A DNA stretch of 64,000 nucleotides from Rhodospirillaceae bacterium (lineage in GTDB: Bacteria > Pseudomonadota > Alphaproteobacteria > SHVZ01), in NCBI GenBank assembly GCA_016792585.1, contig JAEULB010000049.1:1-64000 (forward strand). The letters are read 5' to 3'. Below the pieces are notes generated by a model, which was not told the origin of the DNA, ran no database searches, and saw only the letters and a program-made list of their open reading frames with translations. Shown here one piece after another: positions 16,658 through 24,298 of the stretch (position 1 is its first letter; each line of letters opens with the position of its first letter). The position numbers were made by a program, and so were the translations under genes.

Positions 16658-17134
16658 ATGAACGCTCCGATGAGACCTGCCGTCAGCCGCCGCGGCTTCC
16701 TCGCGGGATCCGGTGCCGCGGCAATGATCACCGTCCTCCCGGTTACGGCGGCGCATGCGACGCCCGAGACGCTGGATGCGGCGATCCGCGAGGTGACCGG
16801 CGGCAAGAAGCTGAATGCCGGCAAGGTCGCGCTCGATATCCCGCCGCTGGTCGAGAACGGCAACGCCGTGCCGATGAAGGTCTCGGTCGAGAGCCCGATG
16901 AGTGCCAAGGATCACGTCAAGGCGATCCATGTCTTCAACGAAAAGAACCCGCAGCCGCACGTGCTGAACGCCTATATCGGGCCGCGCGCCGGCAAGGCGA
17001 TCGTCCAGGCGCATATCAAGCTCGCCGACTCCCAGCGCGTGGTCGCGATCGCCGAGCTCAGCGACGGGACCTTCTGGAGCACGTCGGCCGAGGTGATCGT
17101 CACCATCGCCGCCTGCACCGAGGAGGTGACCTGA
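16658..17134 (+). CDS. soxY: Sulfur carrier protein SoxY, with atypical C-terminus
   Basis: Subunit of the SoxYZ carrier that holds sulfur intermediates on a C-terminal cysteine. The 158-residue protein has a twin-arginine signal (SRRGFLAGSGAAAM) and the SoxY beta-sandwich (VPMKVSVESPMSAKDHVKAI, AEVIVTI). In characterised SoxY proteins the chain ends in a flexible GGCGG arm. Here it ends AACTEEVT: one cysteine (Cys153) is kept, but the flanking glycines are replaced and four residues follow it. The stop overlaps the soxZ start (TGATG). The SoxY assignment is strong; whether it works like canonical SoxY is open. Confidence 0.9.
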   Translation: MNAPMRPAVSRRGFLAGSGAAAMITVLPVTAAHATPETLDAAIREVTGGKKLNAGKVALDIPPLVENGNAVPMKVSVESPMSAKDHVKAIHVFNEKNPQPHVLNAYIGPRAGKAIVQAHIKLADSQRVVAIAELSDGTFWSTSAEVIVTIAACTEEVT

Positions 17135-17454
17135 TGGCCAACGCTCTCATCCGCATGCCGAAGACGGCCAAGCGCGGCGAGGTGATCGAGATCAAAACCC
17201 TGATCCAGCACCCGATGGAGACCGGGTATCGCGCCGGGATGAACGGCACGCTGATCCCGCGCAACATCATCGAGGACTTCGTCTGCACCTATAACGGGGT
17301 CGAGGTCTGCCGGATGAAGCTGTCCTCGGCGATCGCCGCGAACCCGTTCATCTCGTTCTTCACCACCGCGACCGAGACCGGCGTTCTCTTCTTCCGCTGG
17401 ACCGGCGACGAGGGCTTCAAGGTCGAAGAGACCGTCTCGATCAGCGTCGCATGA
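17134..17454 (+). CDS. soxZ: Sulfur carrier complex partner SoxZ
   Basis: Partner of SoxY in the periplasmic sulfur carrier. The 106-residue protein has the typical size and fold markers (RGEVIEIKTLIQHPMETGYR, PFISFFTTATETG, FRWTGDEGF). It has no signal peptide, as expected, because SoxZ is exported with Tat-bearing SoxY. The start overlaps the soxY stop by one base and the stop overlaps soxA as ATGA, so soxY-Z-A translation is coupled. Confidence 0.95.
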   Translation: MANALIRMPKTAKRGEVIEIKTLIQHPMETGYRAGMNGTLIPRNIIEDFVCTYNGVEVCRMKLSSAIAANPFISFFTTATETGVLFFRWTGDEGFKVEETVSISVA

Positions 17455-18227
17455 GCCTTGGGTCCGCCGGACACGTCCTACTCGGTCTTCTGGTCTCGCT
17501 GACGGCACCGGCCCTGGCCCAGGCGCCCGGCGAACGGCGATCCGGCTATCACGACATGAGCCCGTCGCTGCAGGCGATGCAGGACGACGAGATCGCCAAC
17601 CCGGGCATGCTCTGGGTGCTGGACGGCGAGGCGATGTGGAACCGGAAACAGGGTGCCGCCGCCAAGTCCTGCGCCGACTGCCACGGCGCGGTCTCCACCA
17701 TGGCCGGCGTCGCCGCCCGGTACCCGGCCTTCTCCGGCGCGAACCCGCGGCCGGTCGATCTCGCGCAGCGGATCAATCTCTGCCGCACCGACAACCAGAA
17801 GGCCGACGCCTACCCTTACGAGAGCAAGGAGCTGCTGTCGCTGACCGCGGTCGTGACCCGGCAGTCGAAGGATCTGCCGATCGCGCCGCCCGCCGATCCG
17901 CGCCTGGCACCGTTCGTCGCCGCCGGTGCCGACCTGTTCACGCAGCGCCAGGGACAGCTCAACCTCTCCTGCGCCCAGTGCCACGAGGACAATGCCGGAC
18001 GGAAGCTCGCCGCGGCGACGATCCCGCAGGCACATCCGATCGGGTATCCGATCTACCGCCTGGAATGGCAGAGCCTGGGCTCGCTGCAGCGACGGCTCCG
18101 CAACTGCCTGATCGGCATGCGCGCCGAGCCTTATGCCTACGGTGCCGACGAGTATGTCGCGCTCGAGCTCTACCTGGCGTCCCGCGCCCGCGGCATGCCG
18201 ATCGAAGCGCCCGGCGTCCGTCCTTGA
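17451..18227 (+). CDS. soxA: Dihaem cytochrome SoxA (L-cysteine S-thiosulfotransferase subunit)
   Basis: Catalytic subunit of SoxAX, which conjugates thiosulfate to the SoxY cysteine. The 258-residue protein has a signal peptide ending near ALAQ, two haem sites CADCH (74-78) and CAQCH (174-178), and the active-site cysteine Cys219 in RLRNCLIGMRAEPY. It is therefore the dihaem form found in Paracoccus-type systems. It ends the plus-strand cluster; the next gene is convergent. No soxB (sulfate esterase) and no soxCD lie anywhere in the window. Confidence 0.94.
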   Translation: MSLGSAGHVLLGLLVSLTAPALAQAPGERRSGYHDMSPSLQAMQDDEIANPGMLWVLDGEAMWNRKQGAAAKSCADCHGAVSTMAGVAARYPAFSGANPRPVDLAQRINLCRTDNQKADAYPYESKELLSLTAVVTRQSKDLPIAPPADPRLAPFVAAGADLFTQRQGQLNLSCAQCHEDNAGRKLAAATIPQAHPIGYPIYRLEWQSLGSLQRRLRNCLIGMRAEPYAYGADEYVALELYLASRARGMPIEAPGVRP

Positions 18228-18231
18228 GCTT

Positions 18232-19185
18232 CTAGCCGGCCGGCCGGTTTTCCCGCCACCAGGCGATGGTCCGGTCGATTCCGTCGGCGAGAGCGATCTT
18301 CGATCGCCATCCCAGCTCCCTCTCGGCCTTGCGGCAGTCGAGCGAGACGCTGGTCTTCACCGTCGGCTTGGATTCGTCGTAGACCGTTTCCAGAGACCGG
18401 CGGGAAGCCGTGATGACCTTGGCGACGAGATCGCGCACGGAAACGGCCTGGCCACAGCCGATGTTGTATAGACCGTAGGGTTCCTGCTGACGCTCGATCG
18501 CCGCCGCAAAGGCGTCCACCAGGTCGTCGACGTGAAGAAGGTCGCGTTTCTCCTCGCCCGTGCCCCAGACGTGCACGCGCCCGTCGGTCGCGCTCAGGAC
18601 CTTGGTGATCGTCGCGCCGAAGACGTGGCTCCGCTGCAGGTCGTACTTGTCGTAGGGCCCGTAGACGTTCGAGTGACGGAGCATCGTGAACTTCACGCCG
18701 CCCCGCTTGGCATAGAAGGCTCCCATCCGCTCGATATAGAGCTTGGTATGGGCGGCCCCTTCATAGACGGGAAGCGGATCGACGCGCGGGTCGTAGTCGT
18801 CTTCCGTTTGCGGCCGTTCGCTCGACTCGAGCATGATCGTGCAGGACGGAAAGACGACGTGCCGGATCTGCTTTTCCAGCGCCGCGGCGAAAATGTAGGA
18901 GTTCATCACCGCGTTGGCGACGATCTGATCGGACGGCCGCGTGACCGTGGTGCGCACGCCCGACGTCGTCGCCGCCGCCTGCAGGACGACGTCCTGGCCA
19001 TCTAGGACGCGGTTGACGTCTTCCCCGCTGGTGAGGTCCGCCTTTACCCAGGAAAGGTTCGCGCAGTCGAACGGCGGGCGCCGATGATGGACGCCGGTGA
19101 CGACGTATCTTGGATCGGCTGCAAACCGCTCCGCCAGGTTGCGACCGATGAACCCGGTCGCGCCGCAGATGAGGACTCGCCGCAA
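18232..19185 (-). CDS. NAD(P)-dependent nucleotide-sugar epimerase/dehydratase-like SDR
   Basis: Extended short-chain dehydrogenase/reductase, closest in pattern to GDP-fucose-synthase-like epimerases. The Rossmann motif GATGFIGRN is at residues 8-16, the active-site serine region is FPSCTIM (Ser114), and the substrate region LRHSNVYGPYDKYDLQRSHV is typical of the GFS group. The expected YxxxK is not intact: Lys148 lies in GAAHTKLYIERM, but the residue four before it is Ala144. The 317-residue frame opens with TTG (no in-frame ATG upstream). It stands alone between the sox cluster and an amidase, so a cell-surface sugar role is only inferred from family. Confidence 0.82.
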   Translation of the reverse strand: MRRVLICGATGFIGRNLAERFAADPRYVVTGVHHRRPPFDCANLSWVKADLTSGEDVNRVLDGQDVVLQAAATTSGVRTTVTRPSDQIVANAVMNSYIFAAALEKQIRHVVFPSCTIMLESSERPQTEDDYDPRVDPLPVYEGAAHTKLYIERMGAFYAKRGGVKFTMLRHSNVYGPYDKYDLQRSHVFGATITKVLSATDGRVHVWGTGEEKRDLLHVDDLVDAFAAAIERQQEPYGLYNIGCGQAVSVRDLVAKVITASRRSLETVYDESKPTVKTSVSLDCRKAERELGWRSKIALADGIDRTIAWWRENRPAG

Positions 19186-19310
19186 AACGCCGCTCTTCGC
19201 ATTGATTCGCAGATTTCATATTACATGACGCCGAAAGCGGGAACAGCGGTCGCTTGTCGCGAACGCCGGGCCTAGACTGCCGCCCGTCCCTACCCAAACC
19301 CGAGAGCCAG

Positions 19311-20816
19311 ATGACCGAGCCTTGCGATCTCTCCGCCGTCGAGGCGCGTCGACTGATCGGCGCCAAGCAATTGTCGCCGGTTGAGCTGCTGAAGAGCTGC
19401 CGCCGCCGGATCGATCAGGTGAACCATGCGGTCAAGGCGGTCACCGACACGATCTGGGAGCGGGCGCAGAAGGAGGCGAAGGCGGCCGAGAAGGCGGTGA
19501 TGGCCGGCGACGACTTGCCGACGCTGCATGGCCTGCCTCTCGGCGTGAAGGATCTCGACGATGCGGCTGGGCTGATCAACAGCTTCGGCTCGCCGATCTT
19601 CCGTAACAACCGATCCAAGCAGGACGACGCGATGGTCGCACGCTGCCGGGCGGCCGGCGCCATCGTCGTCGGCAAGACCAACGTGCCGGAGTTCGGCGCC
19701 GGCGCCAATTCCAACAACCCGGTCTACGGCCCCTCCGGCAACCCGTTCGATCCGAAGCGGACGCCGGGCGGCTCATCCGGCGGATCGGCCGTAGCGCTTG
19801 CGACCTCGATGCTGCCGATCTGCACCGGCTCCGACGGCGGCGGCAGCCTGCGCATTCCGGCCGCCTTCTGCGGCATCGTCGGGTTCCGCCCCTCACCCGG
19901 CCTGGTGCCGACCGACAAGCGCGGCCAGGGCTGGAACATGATCCCGACCCACGGGCCGATGGGGCGCACGGTCGCGGATACCTGCCTCCTGCTTTCCGCC
20001 CAGGCCGCCTTCGACGAACGCGATCCGCTGTCGCGCCCGGTCGACAGCGAAAGCTTCCTCGATCCGGTCCCGGTCGATCTTTCGCAGCTCCGCGTCGGCT
20101 ACACGGTCGACTGGGGCACCTGCCCGGTCGACACGCGGATCGCCCAGACCTTCAGGAAGCGCATCGCAAAACTGAAGACGCTCTTCCGCTCCCTCGAGCC
20201 GATCGCACCCGACATGGGCCGAGCGCATGAGGCTTTCGGCGTGCTCAGGGCGACCGGCATGCTGAACAATCAGCGCGAGAACTACACCAAGCGCCGGCAC
20301 CTGCTCGGCCCCAACATGGTCGCCAACTACGAAGAGGGCCTGCGCTACTCGGCCGCCGATGTCGCCTGGGCCCAGGCGGAGCAGACCCGGATCTACCGCT
20401 CGGTGCAGTCGGTCTATCGCGAGGTCGACCTGATCCTGTCGCCGACGGTGGCGATCCCGCCGTTCAAGTGGAGCCAGCTCTACATGAACGAGATCAACGG
20501 CAAGCGCCTGCCGACCTATTACCACTGGTTTTCGCTCACCTACATGATCTCGCTGACCGGGAACCCGAGCCTGTCGCTGCCGATGGGGCTGGAGCCGAGC
20601 GGCACGCCCTTCGGCATGATGATCACCGGACCCGCCGCCGCCGACCTCTTCACGCTGCACGCAAGTCACGCGATCGAGCAGGCCATCGCCGGCGATCCGG
20701 AGCTCCGCCGGCCGCTGCCGGATCTGAAGAAGCTCGCCAGGGCGACGCCGATCACAAGGGAGTACAAGGTTGCGACGCCGCCGCTGGCGGCACGGCCGTG
20801 GAAAGGCATCGATTGA
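19311..20816 (+). CDS. Amidase-signature family hydrolase
   Basis: Ser-cisSer-Lys amidase that hydrolyses a carboxamide to acid and ammonia. The 501-residue protein shows the catalytic lysine in LPLGVKDLDD, the signature RTPGGSSGGSAVALATSM and GSDGGGSLRIPAAFCG. The start is ATG 19311; in-frame codons upstream give a non-homologous leader. There is no signal peptide. It is one of three amidase-signature genes in the window (also 21166 and 40726). The substrate cannot be predicted; GatA is unlikely because no GatB/GatC genes are adjacent. Confidence 0.92.
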   Translation: MTEPCDLSAVEARRLIGAKQLSPVELLKSCRRRIDQVNHAVKAVTDTIWERAQKEAKAAEKAVMAGDDLPTLHGLPLGVKDLDDAAGLINSFGSPIFRNNRSKQDDAMVARCRAAGAIVVGKTNVPEFGAGANSNNPVYGPSGNPFDPKRTPGGSSGGSAVALATSMLPICTGSDGGGSLRIPAAFCGIVGFRPSPGLVPTDKRGQGWNMIPTHGPMGRTVADTCLLLSAQAAFDERDPLSRPVDSESFLDPVPVDLSQLRVGYTVDWGTCPVDTRIAQTFRKRIAKLKTLFRSLEPIAPDMGRAHEAFGVLRATGMLNNQRENYTKRRHLLGPNMVANYEEGLRYSAADVAWAQAEQTRIYRSVQSVYREVDLILSPTVAIPPFKWSQLYMNEINGKRLPTYYHWFSLTYMISLTGNPSLSLPMGLEPSGTPFGMMITGPAAADLFTLHASHAIEQAIAGDPELRRPLPDLKKLARATPITREYKVATPPLAARPWKGID

Positions 20817-20871
20817 GCGGAACCAGTCGCTGACCGAGGTTGTTGCCGGTTACCTGGAGGCCGGAGGATCC

Positions 20872-21114
20872 GTGAAGCGCCAGCTGTTCGACATCTTCCG
20901 TCGTGCCGTCGAATGGGGCGAGAAGGTGCCTTGGGGGCTTCGAACGCTCCTCGGCGTCGTTCTGATGGCTGGCGGCGTCTTCGGCTTCCTGCCGATCCTG
21001 GGCTTCTGGATGCTGCCGGTCGGAGCCGCCTTCATCGCCCTCGACGTGCCGCCCTGGCGTCGACGCCTGCTGAGCTGGCTGAATGAGAAGACCGGGCACG
21101 CCTCGGCACGATAA
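20872..21114 (+). CDS. Small membrane protein of unknown function
   Basis: An 80-residue protein starting at a GTG behind GGAGG. It has a basic N-terminus (VKRQLFDIFRRA), one or two hydrophobic segments (about residues 24-58, LRTLLGVVLMAGGVFGFLPILGFWMLPVGAAFI) broken by FLPILGF, and a C-terminus with PPWRRRLLSWL. Similar short proteins with the FLPILGFWMLP motif occur in other alphaproteobacteria as far as I recall, but none has a function I know. It lies between two amidase genes on the same strand and may be co-transcribed with them. Confidence 0.68.
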   Translation: MKRQLFDIFRRAVEWGEKVPWGLRTLLGVVLMAGGVFGFLPILGFWMLPVGAAFIALDVPPWRRRLLSWLNEKTGHASAR

Positions 21115-21165
21115 CTGGCGTCCTCGGCTAGCAGGTGATCGGGCAGCCGGCCTAAACTCCCGCCC

Positions 21166-22602
21166 ATGACGACCGACCAAGAAGACGCGATCTGCGCGAT
21201 GAGCGCGGTCGAGCTCGCCCGACATTATCGAAGCGGCGACCTTTCGCCCGTCGAGGTGACGAAGACGGTGCTTGCCCGGATCGAGCGCATCGATCCGGAT
21301 CTCAACGCCTTCATCGAAGTGCATGCGGACAGCGCCATGGCGACGGCGCGAAGCGCGGAGAGCCAGCTTCGCTCCGGCACCGACCTCGGCCCGCTACACG
21401 GCATCCCGGTCTCGATCAAGGACCTGATCCGCATTGAGGGGTCGCGCACCACCGGTGCCTCGCGAACGCTCGCCGATGCGCCGCCCGACTGCGAGGATGC
21501 CGCCGTGATCGAGCGGCTGAAACGTGGCGGCGCCGTCATCTTGGGCAAGGTCAATCTCCGGGAGTTCGCGCTCGGCACCCCCGATCCGGACAGCCCGTTT
21601 GGCGAAGTGCAGAACCCGAGGCGTATCGGCTGCCAGACAGGCGGTTCCTCCAGCGGCTCCGGTGCGGCCGTGGCGGCGGGTCTCGGCCCGATCTCGCTCG
21701 GCACCGACACCGGCGGCTCGGTCCGTTACCCGGCGAGCCTCTGCGGCATCGTCGCGCTCAAGCCGACGAACGGCCTGGTCTCGATCCGAGGCGTCATTCC
21801 GCTCAGCGAGCAGTTCGACGTCGTCGGTCCGATGGCGCGCTCGGTCGCCGATGTGGCGGCAACGCTCGAGGTCATCGCCGGCCCTGACCCGGCCGATCCG
21901 TGGTCGCGCTCCGGAGGCGAAGGCAATTACCCGCAGGCGCTCGGCGGAGATGTCCGCGGCCTTCGCGTCGGCATTCCAACGAATGCCTTCTACCGGCAAG
22001 GCCAGCGGGAAGCGCTGGCGCTGCACGCGGCCGCGCATGATCGGCTGCGCGATCTCGGCCTCGTGCTCGTTCCGCTCGCCACGCCGCGCCCCGAGCAGGT
22101 CTACGACACCTGGGATCGGATCATGAGCGTCGACATGGCGGCCATCCACGACCGGCTCGGCCTCGACGAGACGCGCTACGGCAAGGATTTCCTCAATCGT
22201 CTCAGGTCAGGGCGCAGCGTGAGCGCCGCCGATCACGCGAAGACGGTGGAGGCAGGTGCCGCGCTCAAGCACGACTGGCTTGCCCTTTTCCACCAGGTCG
22301 ACCTCCTGGCCCTTCCCGGAAACTGGGCCGGCGCCGCGCCTTATGGAGTGGAGACGCTGGAGGTCGACGGCAAACCCTATCCGTCGCGCGTGCTCTACGC
22401 GCCCAACAACCGCATCGCCAACATCGTCGGCTGCCCGGCGCTCGCAATTCCCGTCGGCGCGACCGTCGAGCGGATGCCGATCGGGATCCAGCTGCTGGCG
22501 CCGCCCTTTGCAGAGGCACGCCTGGTCGCGGTCGGCCATGCGCTCGAAGAAGCGCTCGGCAACGTCGTCGAGCGATGGGGCATCGACCCGGTCCGGGCCT
22601 AG
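21166..22602 (+). CDS. Amidase-signature family hydrolase
   Basis: Second amidase of this block, 478 residues. Catalytic lysine in IPVSIKDLIRI, signature QTGGSSSGSGAAVAAGL and TDTGGSVRYPASLCG are intact, with the family C-terminal segment VGCPALAIPVG. The N-terminal half (MSAVELARHYRSGDLSPVEV) is typical of amidases related to GatA and to ring-opening amide hydrolases. It starts 51 bp after the small membrane protein and ends 4 bp inside the convergent oxidoreductase gene. The substrate is unknown. Confidence 0.92.
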   Translation: MTTDQEDAICAMSAVELARHYRSGDLSPVEVTKTVLARIERIDPDLNAFIEVHADSAMATARSAESQLRSGTDLGPLHGIPVSIKDLIRIEGSRTTGASRTLADAPPDCEDAAVIERLKRGGAVILGKVNLREFALGTPDPDSPFGEVQNPRRIGCQTGGSSSGSGAAVAAGLGPISLGTDTGGSVRYPASLCGIVALKPTNGLVSIRGVIPLSEQFDVVGPMARSVADVAATLEVIAGPDPADPWSRSGGEGNYPQALGGDVRGLRVGIPTNAFYRQGQREALALHAAAHDRLRDLGLVLVPLATPRPEQVYDTWDRIMSVDMAAIHDRLGLDETRYGKDFLNRLRSGRSVSAADHAKTVEAGAALKHDWLALFHQVDLLALPGNWAGAAPYGVETLEVDGKPYPSRVLYAPNNRIANIVGCPALAIPVGATVERMPIGIQLLAPPFAEARLVAVGHALEEALGNVVERWGIDPVRA

Positions 22603-23990
22603 TCCTTCCCGATCAGCGCGCCGACGCCGACCGGCTTCAGCGGCGGACGCGGTCGGGGCAACGGCACCTCGGCCACGTCGATCCCGGTCTCGGCCGCGAT
22701 CAGTCGCGCCACGGTCGGCAGGCAGTTGCGCCCCTGGCAGCGCCCCATCGACATCCGCGTAATCGCCTTCAGGCTGTTGGCCTCGGTGACGCCGGACCGC
22801 GTCCAGCGCCGTGCCTCTCCCAAGGTCACCTCCTCGCAGCGGCAGACGACGGTGTCGTCGCGCGCTAAGGACAGCAGCGATCCGGGCGGGCGATAGATCG
22901 CCTCGATCGCAACGCGGAAGGCCATCAGCCGCCTCAAGCGGCGACGCAGGCGATCGCGATGGATCTCGGCCAATGGACCGCTGGCCGCCCCCACGCGCAT
23001 CGCGGCGGCGAGGCCGGCCAGCTCGCCTTCCAGCAGTGCCTTCTCGACGCCGGCGGCCCCTGCGCATTCGCCGGCGGCAAAGATGCCTGGACGACTGGTC
23101 TCCAGATCTTCCGTGCGCACCGGGATCCAGCCCCCCTTTCCCGGATCGTGCACGTGCACGCAGCCGATCGAACGAGTGACCTCGCTTGCCGGGATCAGGC
23201 CGAAGCCGGCGACGACCGTATCGACGGAAAGCGCGCGTGCACGCGACAGGTCGGGAGTGCCGTCTTCGGCGACCGGCGCCACCGTCGCCGCCTCGACACG
23301 GCCCGAGCCCGTCGCCTCGACAATGACGTGGCGGCTTCGGAACGGCACGCGATGCTTCATCAGGATCGCGCGATAGGCGATCCCTCGCGCCAGCATCTCC
23401 GGCTCCAGCAGCAAACGCGGGAGCATCGCGAGCGGAGGACGGTTGCGCGCGGCCTCCAGCACCTCCACCACCTCTGCGCCGCAGCGCACGAGGTTGGCCG
23501 CGGCCAGCAGCGTCAGAGGACCGTTGCCGGTCACCAGGATGCGGCGGCCGGGAAGCGTGCGCTGCCCCTTGAGCAGGTTCTGCACCGCCCCCGCCCCCAT
23601 CACGCCCGGCAGCGTCCAGCCCGGGAACGGGACCGGCCGCTCGGTCGCGCCGGTGGCGACGATGGTGGCGCCGGGTGTCATCCGCCGCAGGCGGTCGTCA
23701 TGGACGAAGGCGGCGATGCCCTCTTCGGCAAAGCCGTAGAACACCGCGCCCGGCAAATGCGCGACGTTCGGATCGCTCGTCGTCGCCAGCAAGTCAGCGC
23801 CGCGCTCCGCCTCGTCGAACAGATCGCCGCGAACCGAGCGCAGCACTTCGCTCGCCGGATGGCGATAGTACTGGCCGCCCACCTGCCGGTTGTCGTCAAG
23901 CAGCGAGACCTTCGCGCCATAGGCTGCCGCCGTCCGGGCCGCGGCCAGGCCGGCGGGACCGGCACCGATCACCAGGATCTCGTCGGTCAC
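22599..23990 (-). CDS. FAD/NAD-binding subunit with BFD-like [2Fe-2S] domain of a heterotrimeric amine dehydrogenase (HcnB / OoxA / D-Hyp dehydrogenase type)
   Basis: Pyridine-nucleotide-disulfide-type flavoprotein of 463 residues: FAD motif ILVIGAGPAGLAAARTAAAYG at the N-terminus, second dinucleotide fold RRILVTGNGPLTLLAA, IFAAGECAGAAG, and a C-terminal BFD-like iron-sulfur domain with VCRCEEVTLGEA ... MGRCQGRNCLP. The start is GTG, overlapping the stop of the preceding gene as GTGA. This subunit, with the small [2Fe-2S] protein and the DAO-type flavoprotein upstream, forms the trio seen in HcnABC, opine oxidases and D-hydroxyproline dehydrogenases. Its product is not cyanide unless glycine is the substrate, for which there is no evidence. 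Confidence 0.9.
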   Translation of the reverse strand: MTDEILVIGAGPAGLAAARTAAAYGAKVSLLDDNRQVGGQYYRHPASEVLRSVRGDLFDEAERGADLLATTSDPNVAHLPGAVFYGFAEEGIAAFVHDDRLRRMTPGATIVATGATERPVPFPGWTLPGVMGAGAVQNLLKGQRTLPGRRILVTGNGPLTLLAAANLVRCGAEVVEVLEAARNRPPLAMLPRLLLEPEMLARGIAYRAILMKHRVPFRSRHVIVEATGSGRVEAATVAPVAEDGTPDLSRARALSVDTVVAGFGLIPASEVTRSIGCVHVHDPGKGGWIPVRTEDLETSRPGIFAAGECAGAAGVEKALLEGELAGLAAAMRVGAASGPLAEIHRDRLRRRLRRLMAFRVAIEAIYRPPGSLLSLARDDTVVCRCEEVTLGEARRWTRSGVTEANSLKAITRMSMGRCQGRNCLPTVARLIAAETGIDVAEVPLPRPRPPLKPVGVGALIGKD

Positions 23991-24298
23991 CCGAACCTCG
24001 TCGGGCCGAACCCGGCCTGGGTCTCGACCCGCATGCCGTCGGCGACCTCGGTCATGCAGGCGCGGCGGTTCGGCTTTCCGTCGATCACCAGCGCGCAGTC
24101 CCAGCACTGGCCCATCCCGCAATAGTATCCCCGCGCCTCGCCACGCACGGGGCTCGTCCGCGAGGCGATGTGGCCGATCGCCAACAGCACACCGGCGACG
24201 GTCTCGCCTTCGAAGGCTACTACCGACCTGCCGTCGACGGTGAGCGAGATGCGGCGACCGCGCGATCCCGCCTCGCCGAGGCGCAGATCCTCGCTCAT
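23987..24298 (-). CDS. Small [2Fe-2S] subunit of the heterotrimeric amine dehydrogenase (HcnA type)
   Basis: A 103-residue ferredoxin-like subunit equivalent to the N-terminus of sarcosine oxidase alpha. The cluster-binding motif is YYCGMGQCWDCALVIDG followed by RRAC, preceded by the beta-grasp strand pattern ISLTVDGRSVVAFEGETVAG. It is joined to both neighbours by 4-bp stop/start overlaps, which strongly suggests a stoichiometric complex. Electron flow from the two flavoproteins to an acceptor in the membrane or to oxygen is known for the family; the acceptor here is unknown. Confidence 0.9.
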   Translation of the reverse strand: MSEDLRLGEAGSRGRRISLTVDGRSVVAFEGETVAGVLLAIGHIASRTSPVRGEARGYYCGMGQCWDCALVIDGKPNRRACMTEVADGMRVETQAGFGPTRFG

